From an alpha proteobacterium HIMB114 (GTDB lineage Bacteria; Pseudomonadota; Alphaproteobacteria; Pelagibacterales; Pelagibacteraceae), in assembly GCA_000163555.2 (NCBI GenBank), contig ADAC02000001.1, positions 372,001-436,000 of the forward strand: a DNA stretch of 64,000 nucleotides. The letters run 5' to 3'. The notes beneath the pieces were generated by a model, which was given only the letters and a program-made list of their open reading frames with translations, searched no databases and was not told the DNA's origin. Both the position numbers and the translations under genes were made by a program. Below are positions 37,981-47,220 of this stretch, piece by piece. Positions within the stretch are counted from its first letter, which is position 1; each line of letters begins with the position of its first letter.

Positions 37981-39459
37981 ATGTCATTATCTTTAATAAT
38001 AGGATCCAGAGCTAGTTTTTTGGCCAAAATACAAACTTTTATCGTAAAACAAGAATTAAAGAAAAAAATTAAAAATATCAAAATTACAACCAAATATCAT
38101 TCAACTAAAGGTGACAAGAATCAAGGGCATATGCCTTGGAAAAATTTAGGATATGGAATTTTTACAACTTCATTAACTAATGAGCTTATAAATAAAAATT
38201 TTAATTGTGTCGTTCATTCTTACAAGGACTTACCAGTTTTAAAATCAAAAACAGATTATTATGTAATTACAAGAGATGATCCCAGAGACGTACTTTTAGT
38301 TAAAAAAAAATGTTTAAATAAGAAAAAATTTATTGTTGGAACATCATCACCTAGAAGAAAATCATCCGTTAAAGATTTAAAAGATTTAACAGGAATAAAA
38401 GATATCAAAACAAAAACTATACGAGGAAATGTTACTACTCGATTATTAAAAGTAATATCAAAAAATCAATATGATGCAGTGTTTATGGCTAAAGCTGCAA
38501 TTGACAGAATTTTTAAGTACGGAAACAAAGTAGATAAGGTGGAGACAAAAAAATTTTTAAATCTTTTTAAAAAATTTAAACCATTTATTCTACCTTTGTC
38601 AATTTTTCCTACTGCTGCTAGCCAAGGAGCGATAGCAGTTGAATATTTAAAAAATGATAAAAAAACTAAATCTACTTTAAATAAAATTAACTGTAAAAAA
38701 ACATTATCTATTTGTAATCAAGAAAGAAGTCTTTTAAAAAAATATGGTGGTGGTTGTGGTCTTGATATTGGAATAACTATAGAGGAAATAAAAAATAATA
38801 ATTTTTTATTCAGTAAAGGTGTTGATGCTAGAAATAAGAAAGAATTTCATATTAATAAGATTTTAAATAAAAGAAGTATAAAAAAAACGAAATCTATTTT
38901 TCCTCAAAATATCAAAGATTATCAAATGTTTTCAAGAATTGAGTTAAAACTTCCTAAAATAAAAAATTCAACGGTCATTCTAACAAGACCAGATTTTTCA
39001 ATTAAAGAACTAAATAATAATAATTTTTTTATTACAAGCGGTATACAAACATGGAAAAGAGCAGCCAAAGAAAATAAAATCCCACAATGTAGTTTTGATG
39101 GTTTGGGAGAAGATTATCGCCTGCCGGAAATTTATTATCGAAATTATAAAAATATAAAAAAAATTACCTATAAAAAAAGCATGTCGATTTATAAGACCAA
39201 GCAAATTAATGGTTACGAGCTTATTCCTCAAATTAATTCTAAAACCATAAATAATTTATTTAATGCTAAAGTATTTTATTGGATGAGCTATTCAGCCTTT
39301 AAATTAGCAAAAGCTATTAAGCCAGATATTACAAAATATCAGCATTGCAGCGGCCCAGGTTCAACATTTGAGCAATTAAAAAAAGAAATTCCTAAAAAAA
39401 GGTTAAAATTATTTTTTAATTATAAAGACTTTAAAGAGAGTGTATATCAAGCCAGATGA
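37981..39459 (+). CDS. hemC: Hydroxymethylbilane synthase with C-terminal extension
   Basis: HemC polymerises four porphobilinogens. The catalytic Asp is D83 in HSYKDLP, TSSPRR is at residues 121-126, and the cofactor-binding Cys is C259 in YGGGCGLDIG. The family normally ends near residue 310; this protein has 492. The extra part from about residue 325 begins VILTRPDFSIKEL and includes VFYWMSYSAFKLAKA and CSGPGSTFEQLKK, loosely like uroporphyrinogen-III synthase (HemD) motifs. That resemblance is tentative and the domain is short for HemD. Four-base overlap with hemB. Confidence 0.92.
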   Translation: MSLSLIIGSRASFLAKIQTFIVKQELKKKIKNIKITTKYHSTKGDKNQGHMPWKNLGYGIFTTSLTNELINKNFNCVVHSYKDLPVLKSKTDYYVITRDDPRDVLLVKKKCLNKKKFIVGTSSPRRKSSVKDLKDLTGIKDIKTKTIRGNVTTRLLKVISKNQYDAVFMAKAAIDRIFKYGNKVDKVETKKFLNLFKKFKPFILPLSIFPTAASQGAIAVEYLKNDKKTKSTLNKINCKKTLSICNQERSLLKKYGGGCGLDIGITIEEIKNNNFLFSKGVDARNKKEFHINKILNKRSIKKTKSIFPQNIKDYQMFSRIELKLPKIKNSTVILTRPDFSIKELNNNNFFITSGIQTWKRAAKENKIPQCSFDGLGEDYRLPEIYYRNYKNIKKITYKKSMSIYKTKQINGYELIPQINSKTINNLFNAKVFYWMSYSAFKLAKAIKPDITKYQHCSGPGSTFEQLKKEIPKKRLKLFFNYKDFKESVYQAR

Positions 39460-40364
39460 AAAATTTTTTTAATTCTAATAAGCTTAAAGCAAGCAATTTA
39501 ATACAACCTATATTTATCGAAGAGGGTTTGAAATCAAAAAAAGTTATCAAAGGTTTGGGGGATAATTATAGCCATACAATCCAGAGCGCCAAAAAAACTA
39601 TTTCATCTGATATTAAAAAAGGTGTTAAAAATTTTATTTTTTTTATTGTTCCAAAGAATAAGCAAAAAAAACCAGAGGATTTTAATTTTCATTATCAATC
39701 ATTATCTCAAATAAAAAAAACATTTGGAAAACGAATAATTATGATCGTTGATACATGTTTATGCTCAGTTACAACTGATGGACATTGTGGCATTACTCAT
39801 AAAAATAAAATAAACTTAAAAGAAACTCATAAATCACTAGGAATCGCAGCTGATACTTTTATTCAAGCAGGAGCTGATATCATAGCCCCTAGTGATATGA
39901 TGAAAGGTACAACAAAATATTTAAGATCATTATTTAAAAAGAAAAAATTCAAAACTCCAATTATGAGTTATTCATCAAAATTTTTTAGTAGTTTTTATGG
40001 CCCTTTTAGAAATGCTGCAAAATCTTCTCCAAAAAAATTTGATCGATCTTCTTATCAATTACCAGTTAATGACCGCAAAAAAGCAATACAGAGTTCTTTA
40101 ACGAATGCAAAGCAAGGAGCCTCTTTCTTAATGGTAAAACCCGGTATCACATCTATTGATTTGATCAGAGAAATAAAAAATAAAACTAAATTACCTACGG
40201 GAGCGTATCAAGTAAGTGGTGAATATGCCTCTTTACAATATTTAGCAAAAAATAAGCTTGGTGATTTTAGTAAACTTTATAAAGAAAGTTTACTAGCTAT
40301 TTATAGGGCTGGTGCTGATTATATTATAACTTATGGAGCTAGAGACATTGCCAAAAATCTATAA
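39456..40364 (+). CDS. hemB: Delta-aminolevulinic acid dehydratase
   Basis: HemB joins two aminolevulinates into porphobilinogen. The metal-site Cys are C101, C103 and C111 in DTCLCSVTTDGHCGIT, indicating a zinc-type active site; the two catalytic Lys are K175 and K228 (SYSSKFFSSFYGPFR and FLMVKPG). Length 302 is short of the usual 320-335, mostly at the N-terminus. It overlaps hemC by four bases and hemE by 32. Confidence 0.95.
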   Translation: MKNFFNSNKLKASNLIQPIFIEEGLKSKKVIKGLGDNYSHTIQSAKKTISSDIKKGVKNFIFFIVPKNKQKKPEDFNFHYQSLSQIKKTFGKRIIMIVDTCLCSVTTDGHCGITHKNKINLKETHKSLGIAADTFIQAGADIIAPSDMMKGTTKYLRSLFKKKKFKTPIMSYSSKFFSSFYGPFRNAAKSSPKKFDRSSYQLPVNDRKKAIQSSLTNAKQGASFLMVKPGITSIDLIREIKNKTKLPTGAYQVSGEYASLQYLAKNKLGDFSKLYKESLLAIYRAGADYIITYGARDIAKNL

Positions 40365-41346
40365 TCAAAAATTTTATAATGCATTACATCGCATTGAACA
40401 GAAAGTTCCTCCTATTTGGTTGATGAGGCAAGCGGGTCGTTATCATTCGCATTATCAAAATTTAAAAACAAAATATACTTTTGAAGAATTATGTAAGATA
40501 CCAGAGCTTATTTGTGAGACAACCATGGGTCCGATTCAAGATTTTGATTTTGATGCAGCAATTCTCTTTAGTGATATTTTGTTTCCACTAGATTATCTTG
40601 GGATGGGCTTGGCTTTTAATCCAGGACCAGAGTTTGCTAATCCTTTAACTGAACAAATCCTAAATAAAGAAAAAGAACAAAGTTTTTCTGATTACATTAA
40701 ATTTCAAATAGATGGTTTGACTTTAATTAGAGATACTTTGCCTAATAATAAGTCCTTAATCGGTTTTGTAGGTGCTCCATATACTTTATTTAAATTTGCA
40801 CAAAGACATCCTCAATCAAACTCAAATTTATTAAATAATTTTTTACCTGTCATAGAAAAAATTCTCGAAGAGAATATTGATTTACAATTTAGTGTAGATT
40901 TAGATATATTAATGATCTTTGATACTGAAGCTCAACATTTAAATCTTGATGAATTTAATAAAAACGTAAAACCGTTTATTGAGAAAATTGCACATAAGTA
41001 TCCTGGTAAAATTGGATATTTTACAAAAGATATTGATGATGAAAAATACGAAAGTCTAAAGTCTATAAAAGATTTAAAATTGACTGTTGTAGGTTTTAAT
41101 CAAGATATTTTTTCTAAATTATCAAATACAGATCTATCTCTTCAAGGTAATTTTCCCAATCAATACCTTGCTATTGAAGATATTGACGAATTTAAAAAGC
41201 ATTTAGATAATTTTATCAAATATATAAAAGATCAAGATCTAGCCAAAAGAGCAGGCTGGATTTGCAGTTTAGATCATGGTGTTTTAAAAACTACACCAGA
41301 ACATAATGTTAAACTATTTATAGATAAAATTAGAACAGAATTATAA
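40333..41346 (+). CDS. hemE: Uroporphyrinogen decarboxylase
   Basis: HemE removes four carboxyl groups from uroporphyrinogen III to give coproporphyrinogen III. The N-terminal signature PPIWLMRQAGRY is near residue 26 and GFVGAPYTLFKF in the middle. Length 337 is normal. The ATG at 40333 overlaps hemB by 32 bases; a TTG at 40348 is an alternative start five residues later. The next gene, hemH, starts on its last base. Confidence 0.95.
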   Translation: MELETLPKIYNQKFYNALHRIEQKVPPIWLMRQAGRYHSHYQNLKTKYTFEELCKIPELICETTMGPIQDFDFDAAILFSDILFPLDYLGMGLAFNPGPEFANPLTEQILNKEKEQSFSDYIKFQIDGLTLIRDTLPNNKSLIGFVGAPYTLFKFAQRHPQSNSNLLNNFLPVIEKILEENIDLQFSVDLDILMIFDTEAQHLNLDEFNKNVKPFIEKIAHKYPGKIGYFTKDIDDEKYESLKSIKDLKLTVVGFNQDIFSKLSNTDLSLQGNFPNQYLAIEDIDEFKKHLDNFIKYIKDQDLAKRAGWICSLDHGVLKTTPEHNVKLFIDKIRTEL

Positions 41347-42368
41347 TGGCAAAATTTATTGGAAATCCTGATTTTAAACACGGTACTAAATTGAAAATTG
41401 GTATTTTATTATCTAACCTTGGAACACCTGATAAACCTCAACGCAAAGAATTGAGAGTTTATTTAAAAGAATTTTTATCTGATCCCAGGGTAATTGAAAC
41501 ACCAAAGTTAATTTGGCAAATAATATTAAATGGTATTATCTTGAATACCAGACCTCAAAAATCTGCAAAAAATTATCAAAAAGTTTGGACAGATGAAGGT
41601 TCTCCACTTTTAGTGATTTTAAATAAGCAAAAAAACCTTGCACAAGATTTATTAAAAAAAGAAAACCTAGAGTTAGAGTTTGCCATAGGTATGCGCTATG
41701 GAAATCCTAGCATAGAAAAAGGCTTAGAAGAATTAAGAGAAAAACATTGTAATAAAATTATTATATTACCGATGTACCCGCATTACTGTGCAGCTACTAC
41801 TGGTTCAACTTTTGATGCCGTATCAAATGCAATGCAAAAATGGAGATGGGTACCGTCATTGAGGTTTATATCAACTTATCACGATCACCCTAATTACATA
41901 AAGGCATTAGCAAATAGTATTCAAAAGCATTGGGATGAGCATGGCAAACCAGATAAAATTTTATTCAGTTACCACGGTATTCCAAAGAAGTATTTTACTA
42001 AAGGTGACCCTTATCACTGTCTTTGCAGTAAAACGTCAAGATTGGTGAGAGAAGAAATGGGTCTATCAGAAGAATTTGCCATGACAACTTTTCAATCTCG
42101 TTTTGGACCTGAAGAATGGTTGCAACCCTACACTGATAAGACTGTAGAAAAATTAGCCAAAGATAAAGTAGAACACCTTCAAATTATTGCACCAGGATTT
42201 TCTGCAGATTGTTTGGAAACAATTGAAGAGCTAGATGGTGAAAATAGAGAAATTTTCGAAGAACATGGTGGAAAAAAGTTTAGCTATATTCCTTGTTTAA
42301 ATGATCAGCCTGATCACATAAACCTTATTGGAGCCTTAATTAAAAATGAACTCCAGGGTTGGGTATGA
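41346..42368 (+). CDS. hemH: Ferrochelatase
   Basis: Ferrochelatase inserts ferrous iron into protoporphyrin IX. The N-terminal block LLSNLGTPDKP, the ILPMYPHYCAATTGST block, and the active-site His in FSYHGIPKKY match the family, and CLETIEEL is near the C-terminus. Length 340 is normal. Its stop and the hemF start form an ATGA. Confidence 0.96.
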   Translation: MAKFIGNPDFKHGTKLKIGILLSNLGTPDKPQRKELRVYLKEFLSDPRVIETPKLIWQIILNGIILNTRPQKSAKNYQKVWTDEGSPLLVILNKQKNLAQDLLKKENLELEFAIGMRYGNPSIEKGLEELREKHCNKIIILPMYPHYCAATTGSTFDAVSNAMQKWRWVPSLRFISTYHDHPNYIKALANSIQKHWDEHGKPDKILFSYHGIPKKYFTKGDPYHCLCSKTSRLVREEMGLSEEFAMTTFQSRFGPEEWLQPYTDKTVEKLAKDKVEHLQIIAPGFSADCLETIEELDGENREIFEEHGGKKFSYIPCLNDQPDHINLIGALIKNELQGWV

Positions 42369-43180
42369 GCAAAAATATAGAAGATAAAAAAAAATTAACC
42401 TCAAATTGGTTTCAAGATTTACAAAATCAAATGATTGTTTCATTTGAGTCTTTAGATACAAAAAAATTTGAAAAAAAAACATGGGATAGACCAGGTGGAG
42501 GTGGAGGCACTATGGCTGTTATGAAGGGTGAAGTGTTTGAAAAAGTTGGAGTCAATATTTCTGTTGTGCACGGTAAGTTTAGTGAAGAATTTAGAAAAAA
42601 AATACCTGGCACTGAAAACAATCCAAATTTTTGGGCTGCTGGAATTTCAATAGTTGCGCATATGAAAAACCCAAAAATAGCTGCTGCTCATTTTAATACC
42701 AGGTTTATTGCAACAGAAAAATCTTGGTTTGGCGGAGGCTGTGATTTGACACCTGCTGTACCAGAAAATGAAGAAACTAAATCTTTTCACACTGGTTTAG
42801 AAAATTTGTGCAAAAAGAACTCATATGATTATCCTAAATGGAAAAAAGAATGCGATGAATATTTTTATTTAAAACATAGAAAAGAACCCAGGGGTGTAGG
42901 AGGTATTTTCTTTGATTATTTAAATGAAGATAATTTTGAAAACGAATTTGATTTTATTAAAAATTTAGGGGTTTATTTTAAAGATTTTGTTCATAACAAT
43001 GCTGAAAGAAAAAAAGATTTATCTTATAATGAAGAAGATATGAAAAAATTAATGCACAAAAGATCTAGATATGTTGAATTTAATTTATTGTATGACAGAG
43101 GTACTTTGTTTGGCTTAAAAACAGATGGAAATGTTGAGGCTATTTTAATGTCAATGCCTCCAAAAGCGGAGTGGAATTGA
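42365..43180 (+). CDS. hemF: Oxygen-dependent coproporphyrinogen III oxidase
   Basis: HemF oxidatively decarboxylates coproporphyrinogen III to protoporphyrinogen IX with molecular oxygen. The blocks RPGGGGGTMAVMKG, WFGGGCDLTP and FNLLYDRGTLFGL near the C-terminus are diagnostic. Length is 271 residues from the ATG at 42365, which overlaps the hemH stop; an in-frame TTG two codons earlier is less likely. Only the oxygen-dependent enzyme is present here; no hemN is seen. Confidence 0.96.
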   Translation: MSKNIEDKKKLTSNWFQDLQNQMIVSFESLDTKKFEKKTWDRPGGGGGTMAVMKGEVFEKVGVNISVVHGKFSEEFRKKIPGTENNPNFWAAGISIVAHMKNPKIAAAHFNTRFIATEKSWFGGGCDLTPAVPENEETKSFHTGLENLCKKNSYDYPKWKKECDEYFYLKHRKEPRGVGGIFFDYLNEDNFENEFDFIKNLGVYFKDFVHNNAERKKDLSYNEEDMKKLMHKRSRYVEFNLLYDRGTLFGLKTDGNVEAILMSMPPKAEWN

Positions 43181-43596
43181 TGTACGAGTGGATTAAAGTT
43201 TTACATATTATTTCTTTTGTAGCTTGGTTTGCAGGACTATTTTATCTACCAAGATTATTTGTTTATCATACAGAAAATGCAGATCACGATCATACAAGAA
43301 AAACATTAGAAACAATGGAATATAAGTTGCTTAAATATATCATGAACCCAGCGATGATAGCGACTTGGGTTTTTGGAATTGGATTAATCCATTATGTTGG
43401 TTCAGCGGGGTGGTTGCATGCTAAAATTACCTTAGTTGTAATTTTGTCTGCATTTCATATGTATTTAGGAGTTATTAGAAAGAAATTAATCCACGAACCA
43501 TCAAAATATTCTTCTAAATATTTTAGATATATTAATGAAGTTCCAACTGTACTTTTAATTTTAATTGTAATTTTAGTAGTGGTTAAACCATTCTAA
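43180..43596 (+). CDS. hemJ: Protoporphyrinogen IX oxidase HemJ
   Basis: HemJ (UPF0093) oxidises protoporphyrinogen IX and replaces HemG or HemY in many alphaproteobacteria. The 138-residue membrane protein starts MYEWIKVLHIISFVAWFAGL, with a conserved His in the first segment and FYLPRLFVYH after it, and has about four segments in all. The ATG overlaps the hemF stop (TGATG). Position at the end of the hem genes supports the role. Confidence 0.93.
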   Translation: MYEWIKVLHIISFVAWFAGLFYLPRLFVYHTENADHDHTRKTLETMEYKLLKYIMNPAMIATWVFGIGLIHYVGSAGWLHAKITLVVILSAFHMYLGVIRKKLIHEPSKYSSKYFRYINEVPTVLLILIVILVVVKPF

Positions 43597-43601
43597 ACTT
43601 G

Positions 43602-44021
43602 ATGAAAAAATATTTAATTCTTTTACTTATATTTTGCACATCTGCAAATGCAGCCAAATATCAAATTGGTATATTTAATTGCAAGGGTTCAAAAGACGCT
43701 CAAGGGCACTTTTTTTTTCCTCCCAGTGGAACTCAAATTCAAATAGCAAAAGAAAATAACAAAACTTTAATTAATATATCACCTTTTTTGGTTACGATGA
43801 GAAAACTTAATTCAGTAGAATTAGAAGGAAATCATAATTTCAGAGGTACTAAGGTTTATGTAAAATTTAATAACAAAAAATATTCTGGAATATTCAAAAT
43901 TCATGACCCTGGCCAAAAAGAGTTAAACTTTGAATTTAGTTGTGACTTTTTACACATGCATCCTTCAGAAATTACTTTGACAGAATTAAACAAAAGAGAG
44001 CAAAGTCTTTTAAGAAAATAA
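43602..44021 (+). CDS. Small exported protein of unknown function
   Basis: The 139-residue product has a clear signal peptide, MKKYLILLLIFCTSANA, with cleavage predicted after ANA. The mature part is beta-rich in appearance and has Cys in FNCKG and FSCDFLH, which could form one disulfide. I do not recognise the family. It follows hemJ by five bases, so it is probably on the heme transcript. The ATG at 43602 is preferred to a TTG one codon earlier. Confidence 0.7.
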   Translation: MKKYLILLLIFCTSANAAKYQIGIFNCKGSKDAQGHFFFPPSGTQIQIAKENNKTLINISPFLVTMRKLNSVELEGNHNFRGTKVYVKFNNKKYSGIFKIHDPGQKELNFEFSCDFLHMHPSEITLTELNKREQSLLRK

Positions 44022-44073
44022 AAACTTAAAATTCTTGCAATTAACCGCATTAAACAATAATAGTAATCGAACA

Positions 44074-44165
44074 GGACAGGTGGGTGAGTGGTTGAAACCA
44101 GCTGGTTGCTAACTAGCCTTACGAGTAACATCGTAACGAGGGTTCGAATCCCTCCCTGTCCGCCA
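44074..44165 (+). tRNA. tRNA-Ser (anticodon GCU), CCA encoded
   Basis: The acceptor stem pairs GGACAGG (44074-44080) with CCTGTCC (44155-44161); discriminator G and CCA follow. The anticodon stem is GCTGG/CTAGC with one G-U, and the loop TTGCTAA holds GCT at 44108-44110, reading AGC and AGU. A long variable arm (TTACGA paired with TCGTAA) marks a type II tRNA. The T arm is GAGGG, TTCGAAT, CCCTC. Confidence 0.96.
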
Positions 44166-44170
44166 CAAAT

Positions 44171-44905
44171 ATGAAAAAAGATATCTCGATTGGAAAAACG
44201 TTAGCTAATTCTTTTCAATTTTTAATTACAAATTTTGACAAAAGATTAAAAGAAGGCTTACCTGCAGTGATTTTCATTACCATAGCCTTTAATATATTAA
44301 ATTATTTAATCTCTAATGAGATTGCTACTAATTTTACTATTTTTTTTTTCTTTATTTTTACAATGATAATTTCAAGTGCAATAGGTGTTTGCGTTCATGA
44401 AGAAATACTGAATAAGTCTAAGATAGTATTTTTAAAAGAATTTTTATCACCAAGGAGCATTAAGTATTTTTTTAATTTTTTAGCTTTAACAATTATAGCC
44501 TTATCACCATTATTGATACATTTTGTTTTGAAAAACATTTTAACTATTAGAAGTGACCATGCTTCTGGTCTTCTAATATTATGGATTTTTACAACTATTT
44601 TATCTTTAAAATTAATATTTATTTTACCAAAATTAGTCCTTGGTATTAATTTTAAGTATGATTTTAAAGAACTAAATTCAATTGGGTCAAAATTATTTTT
44701 ATTATTAACTATTGTAACAATAATTTTTTTAGTACCTTCAATGATTTACTTGACGCTACAACTATCATTTATGACAAGCTACAAAGACCTATACCAAATT
44801 ATCAAACCTTTATTTGATGTTGGGTCTTTTTACATATCTTATTTAAATTATATTACTATTTTTGCGGTAATTTCTTACGCCTTTAAGGATTATTTTTCAA
44901 AATAG
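44171..44905 (+). CDS. Polytopic membrane protein of unknown function
   Basis: The 244-residue product has about six hydrophobic segments (near residues 30-48, 55-75, 97-120, 130-150, 175-200 and 220-240) and no domain I can name. An N-terminal amphipathic stretch MKKDISIGKTLANSFQFL precedes the first segment; this layout resembles glycerophosphoryl-diester-phosphodiesterase-type or DUF-type membrane proteins only loosely. It begins five bases after the tRNA CCA and overlaps the convergent transglycosylase gene by nine. Confidence 0.6.
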   Translation: MKKDISIGKTLANSFQFLITNFDKRLKEGLPAVIFITIAFNILNYLISNEIATNFTIFFFFIFTMIISSAIGVCVHEEILNKSKIVFLKEFLSPRSIKYFFNFLALTIIALSPLLIHFVLKNILTIRSDHASGLLILWIFTTILSLKLIFILPKLVLGINFKYDFKELNSIGSKLFLLLTIVTIIFLVPSMIYLTLQLSFMTSYKDLYQIIKPLFDVGSFYISYLNYITIFAVISYAFKDYFSK

Positions 44906-47182
44906 AATTTTTTCAATATCGTTAGTTACTGTTTTTTTATTAATTACGTATTTGTAAACTTGAATATTTTCTATAACTCTTTGCACATAGTTTCTTGTTT
45001 CTGAGAAGGGTATCAATTCAATCCAATCTATTGGGCTAACTTTTCCTTTTCTTGGATCACCAAATCTTTGTATCCATCTTTTTACTCTATGTGGACCGGC
45101 ATTGTATGCTGCAAATGCCATATACAAAGCTCCATCTAAATTTGATGTTAAATTAGAAATATAAAATGATCCAATTTGTAAATTAAAATATTCATCTTCA
45201 ATAAGTTTAGATCTTGAGTAACCCAAACCTGCTTGCTTAGCCACCAATCTTCCCGTTGCAGGCATAATTTGCATTAATCCTTTTGCACCAACCCAGCTAT
45301 TAGCTCTTCCATCAAATTCACTTTCTTGTCTGATAAGTGCTAAAATTATTGATTGATCTAGTATATTTTTTTTAGCAACAACTTTGGGTGTTTCGATAAT
45401 AGGGTAATTTAATTCTAAAAGATTTTTGTTTTCATAAGATGCTTGTTTTGCGATTTGAATAGCAAAGTCTAATCTATTTATTTCTTGTGACAACAAACCA
45501 GCATAAACTTGCTCTTTGATAGTTTTTTCCTCAGAACCAAGATGTCGAATTATATCTTTAGCTTTTTGAGATTCATCTAACTCATCTAGAAGGATCACAA
45601 CTTTTGGAAGCTCTTGTTTTAAAAATTTATTAAATTCATCTTTTTGAAATGTGAAACTGTTTTTTACTTTAAATTTTTCTTTTTCAATTTTTGTTGCCGC
45701 TAGTTGTCCATAAAATGTTGTATTAAATTTAGATGCTGATGCATACCATTGTTTTGCCTTTTGATTTTCTCCAAGTTTTTCATATGCTTCTCCTAACCAG
45801 TAAGCCCCTCTAGATTTACTTATTGGGTAGTTAACACCATCATGCATTATTTTAAAATGTTCAACTGCAGCTTTAGGATTATTTAAAAATCTTAGAGCTA
45901 ACCAACCCGCATGCCACTCTGCTTCAGCTAACAGGCTACTTTCTAAAACTCCATGATTAATTAATAAATCATAAGCTTCTTGATATTTTTTTTTATCTAT
46001 ATGTCTTCTGGCTATAATAAATTTTTCCTTAAACCACAGATCAGGCTTGACTAAACGTTTTGGGTCATTGGGTAGAGAGTTTATGATTTCTAATGCACTG
46101 TTGTATCTTCCTCTTTTCCTCCTCCATTTTGCTCTGTCGTATTGTAAGCCAATATTACTTTTAAATTGAGGCGGAACTTTTGCAATTGCACTATCAACAC
46201 CATACGATCTTGTCATTAGCGCAAATCTTGCAAAATAAAGTTCTTTGTATCCTGGGGGTAAATATCTTAATGTTCTTCTTAATTCATAAAAATCTTGTTC
46301 CCAAGCTAAATATTCAGCTCTAATAATGTAATCATTTTTAGTTAATAAATTCCTAAATTTTTTATTAAGATACCTATGATCGTCCCTGCTTAAATTTGCA
46401 CTTTTAAAACCCTCAGCAATAAGTTGATGGGCTTTATTTGTCTCTCCTTGTATTAAGAAAGCTTCACCTAATTTTATCTTTCCAAAACCACTTAATGGTT
46501 CCTGGTCAGCAAAAAATTTTATTACTTCTTTAGCTTTAGTTTCTTTGAAGTTAATTTTATGTTCTGCCAAATACCTCAATCTATTAATTCTTGGCCAATC
46601 AGGATTATTTTTTATAAAATCAGAATAATCTTGAAATGTTGCGCGATTTATTGGCTCCTTTAAATACATCCAATTCACCAATTTTTTTAAAAGTAGATTT
46701 TTTGATTTTGAAACTTGTTTTTTTGCAGAGTTCCATCTTTTTCTTTTAATTTGAGCGAATGTTTTTTGAGCTATCAAAAAATCTTTTTGAGATAGTATTT
46801 TAGAATCTTTTTTGTTCACACCTAGATCATCAGGTTTTTTTAAAGGTAGGATATTATTAGTTACACTAAAGTTTTCCTCCATGTCTTTTTTAATCTCATT
46901 TTTATTTATTTTAGGAGGTTGTTTTTTATTAGTTTTTTTTGAAATTGTTTTCTCTATTTTTTTAGGAACAATTTTTTTTGGAGTTACTTTTTTTTCAAAA
47001 ATATTTCTAACTTCTTTTTTCTTATTTGTTTCTCTTATTTCATTTTTAGTTTTTAAAGTATGAGTTTTAAATTCATTAGGTTTTGGTTCAGGTTTAATTA
47101 ATCTTGCAAATGAATTATTTTGAATAAAAAAAAATATAGATAAGCAAAGTACTATTTTTAGTATAGTTTTTCTTTTAATCAT
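44897..47182 (-). CDS. Soluble lytic murein transglycosylase
   Basis: Slt-type enzymes cleave peptidoglycan glycan strands in the periplasm. A signal peptide (about residues 1-26) is followed by a Lys/Pro-rich linker (to about residue 115), a helical superhelix of TPR-like repeats, and the C-terminal SLT domain. The catalytic Glu lies in LALIRQESEFDGRA, then SWVGAKGLMQIMPATG and AAYNAGPHRVKRWI. Length 761 is slightly long because of the linker. It is divergent from dapA across 38 bp. Confidence 0.94.
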   Translation of the reverse strand: MIKRKTILKIVLCLSIFFFIQNNSFARLIKPEPKPNEFKTHTLKTKNEIRETNKKKEVRNIFEKKVTPKKIVPKKIEKTISKKTNKKQPPKINKNEIKKDMEENFSVTNNILPLKKPDDLGVNKKDSKILSQKDFLIAQKTFAQIKRKRWNSAKKQVSKSKNLLLKKLVNWMYLKEPINRATFQDYSDFIKNNPDWPRINRLRYLAEHKINFKETKAKEVIKFFADQEPLSGFGKIKLGEAFLIQGETNKAHQLIAEGFKSANLSRDDHRYLNKKFRNLLTKNDYIIRAEYLAWEQDFYELRRTLRYLPPGYKELYFARFALMTRSYGVDSAIAKVPPQFKSNIGLQYDRAKWRRKRGRYNSALEIINSLPNDPKRLVKPDLWFKEKFIIARRHIDKKKYQEAYDLLINHGVLESSLLAEAEWHAGWLALRFLNNPKAAVEHFKIMHDGVNYPISKSRGAYWLGEAYEKLGENQKAKQWYASASKFNTTFYGQLAATKIEKEKFKVKNSFTFQKDEFNKFLKQELPKVVILLDELDESQKAKDIIRHLGSEEKTIKEQVYAGLLSQEINRLDFAIQIAKQASYENKNLLELNYPIIETPKVVAKKNILDQSIILALIRQESEFDGRANSWVGAKGLMQIMPATGRLVAKQAGLGYSRSKLIEDEYFNLQIGSFYISNLTSNLDGALYMAFAAYNAGPHRVKRWIQRFGDPRKGKVSPIDWIELIPFSETRNYVQRVIENIQVYKYVINKKTVTNDIEKILF

Positions 47183-47220
47183 GTAATAAATCTATATATA
47201 AATTTTTATATTTTATAACT

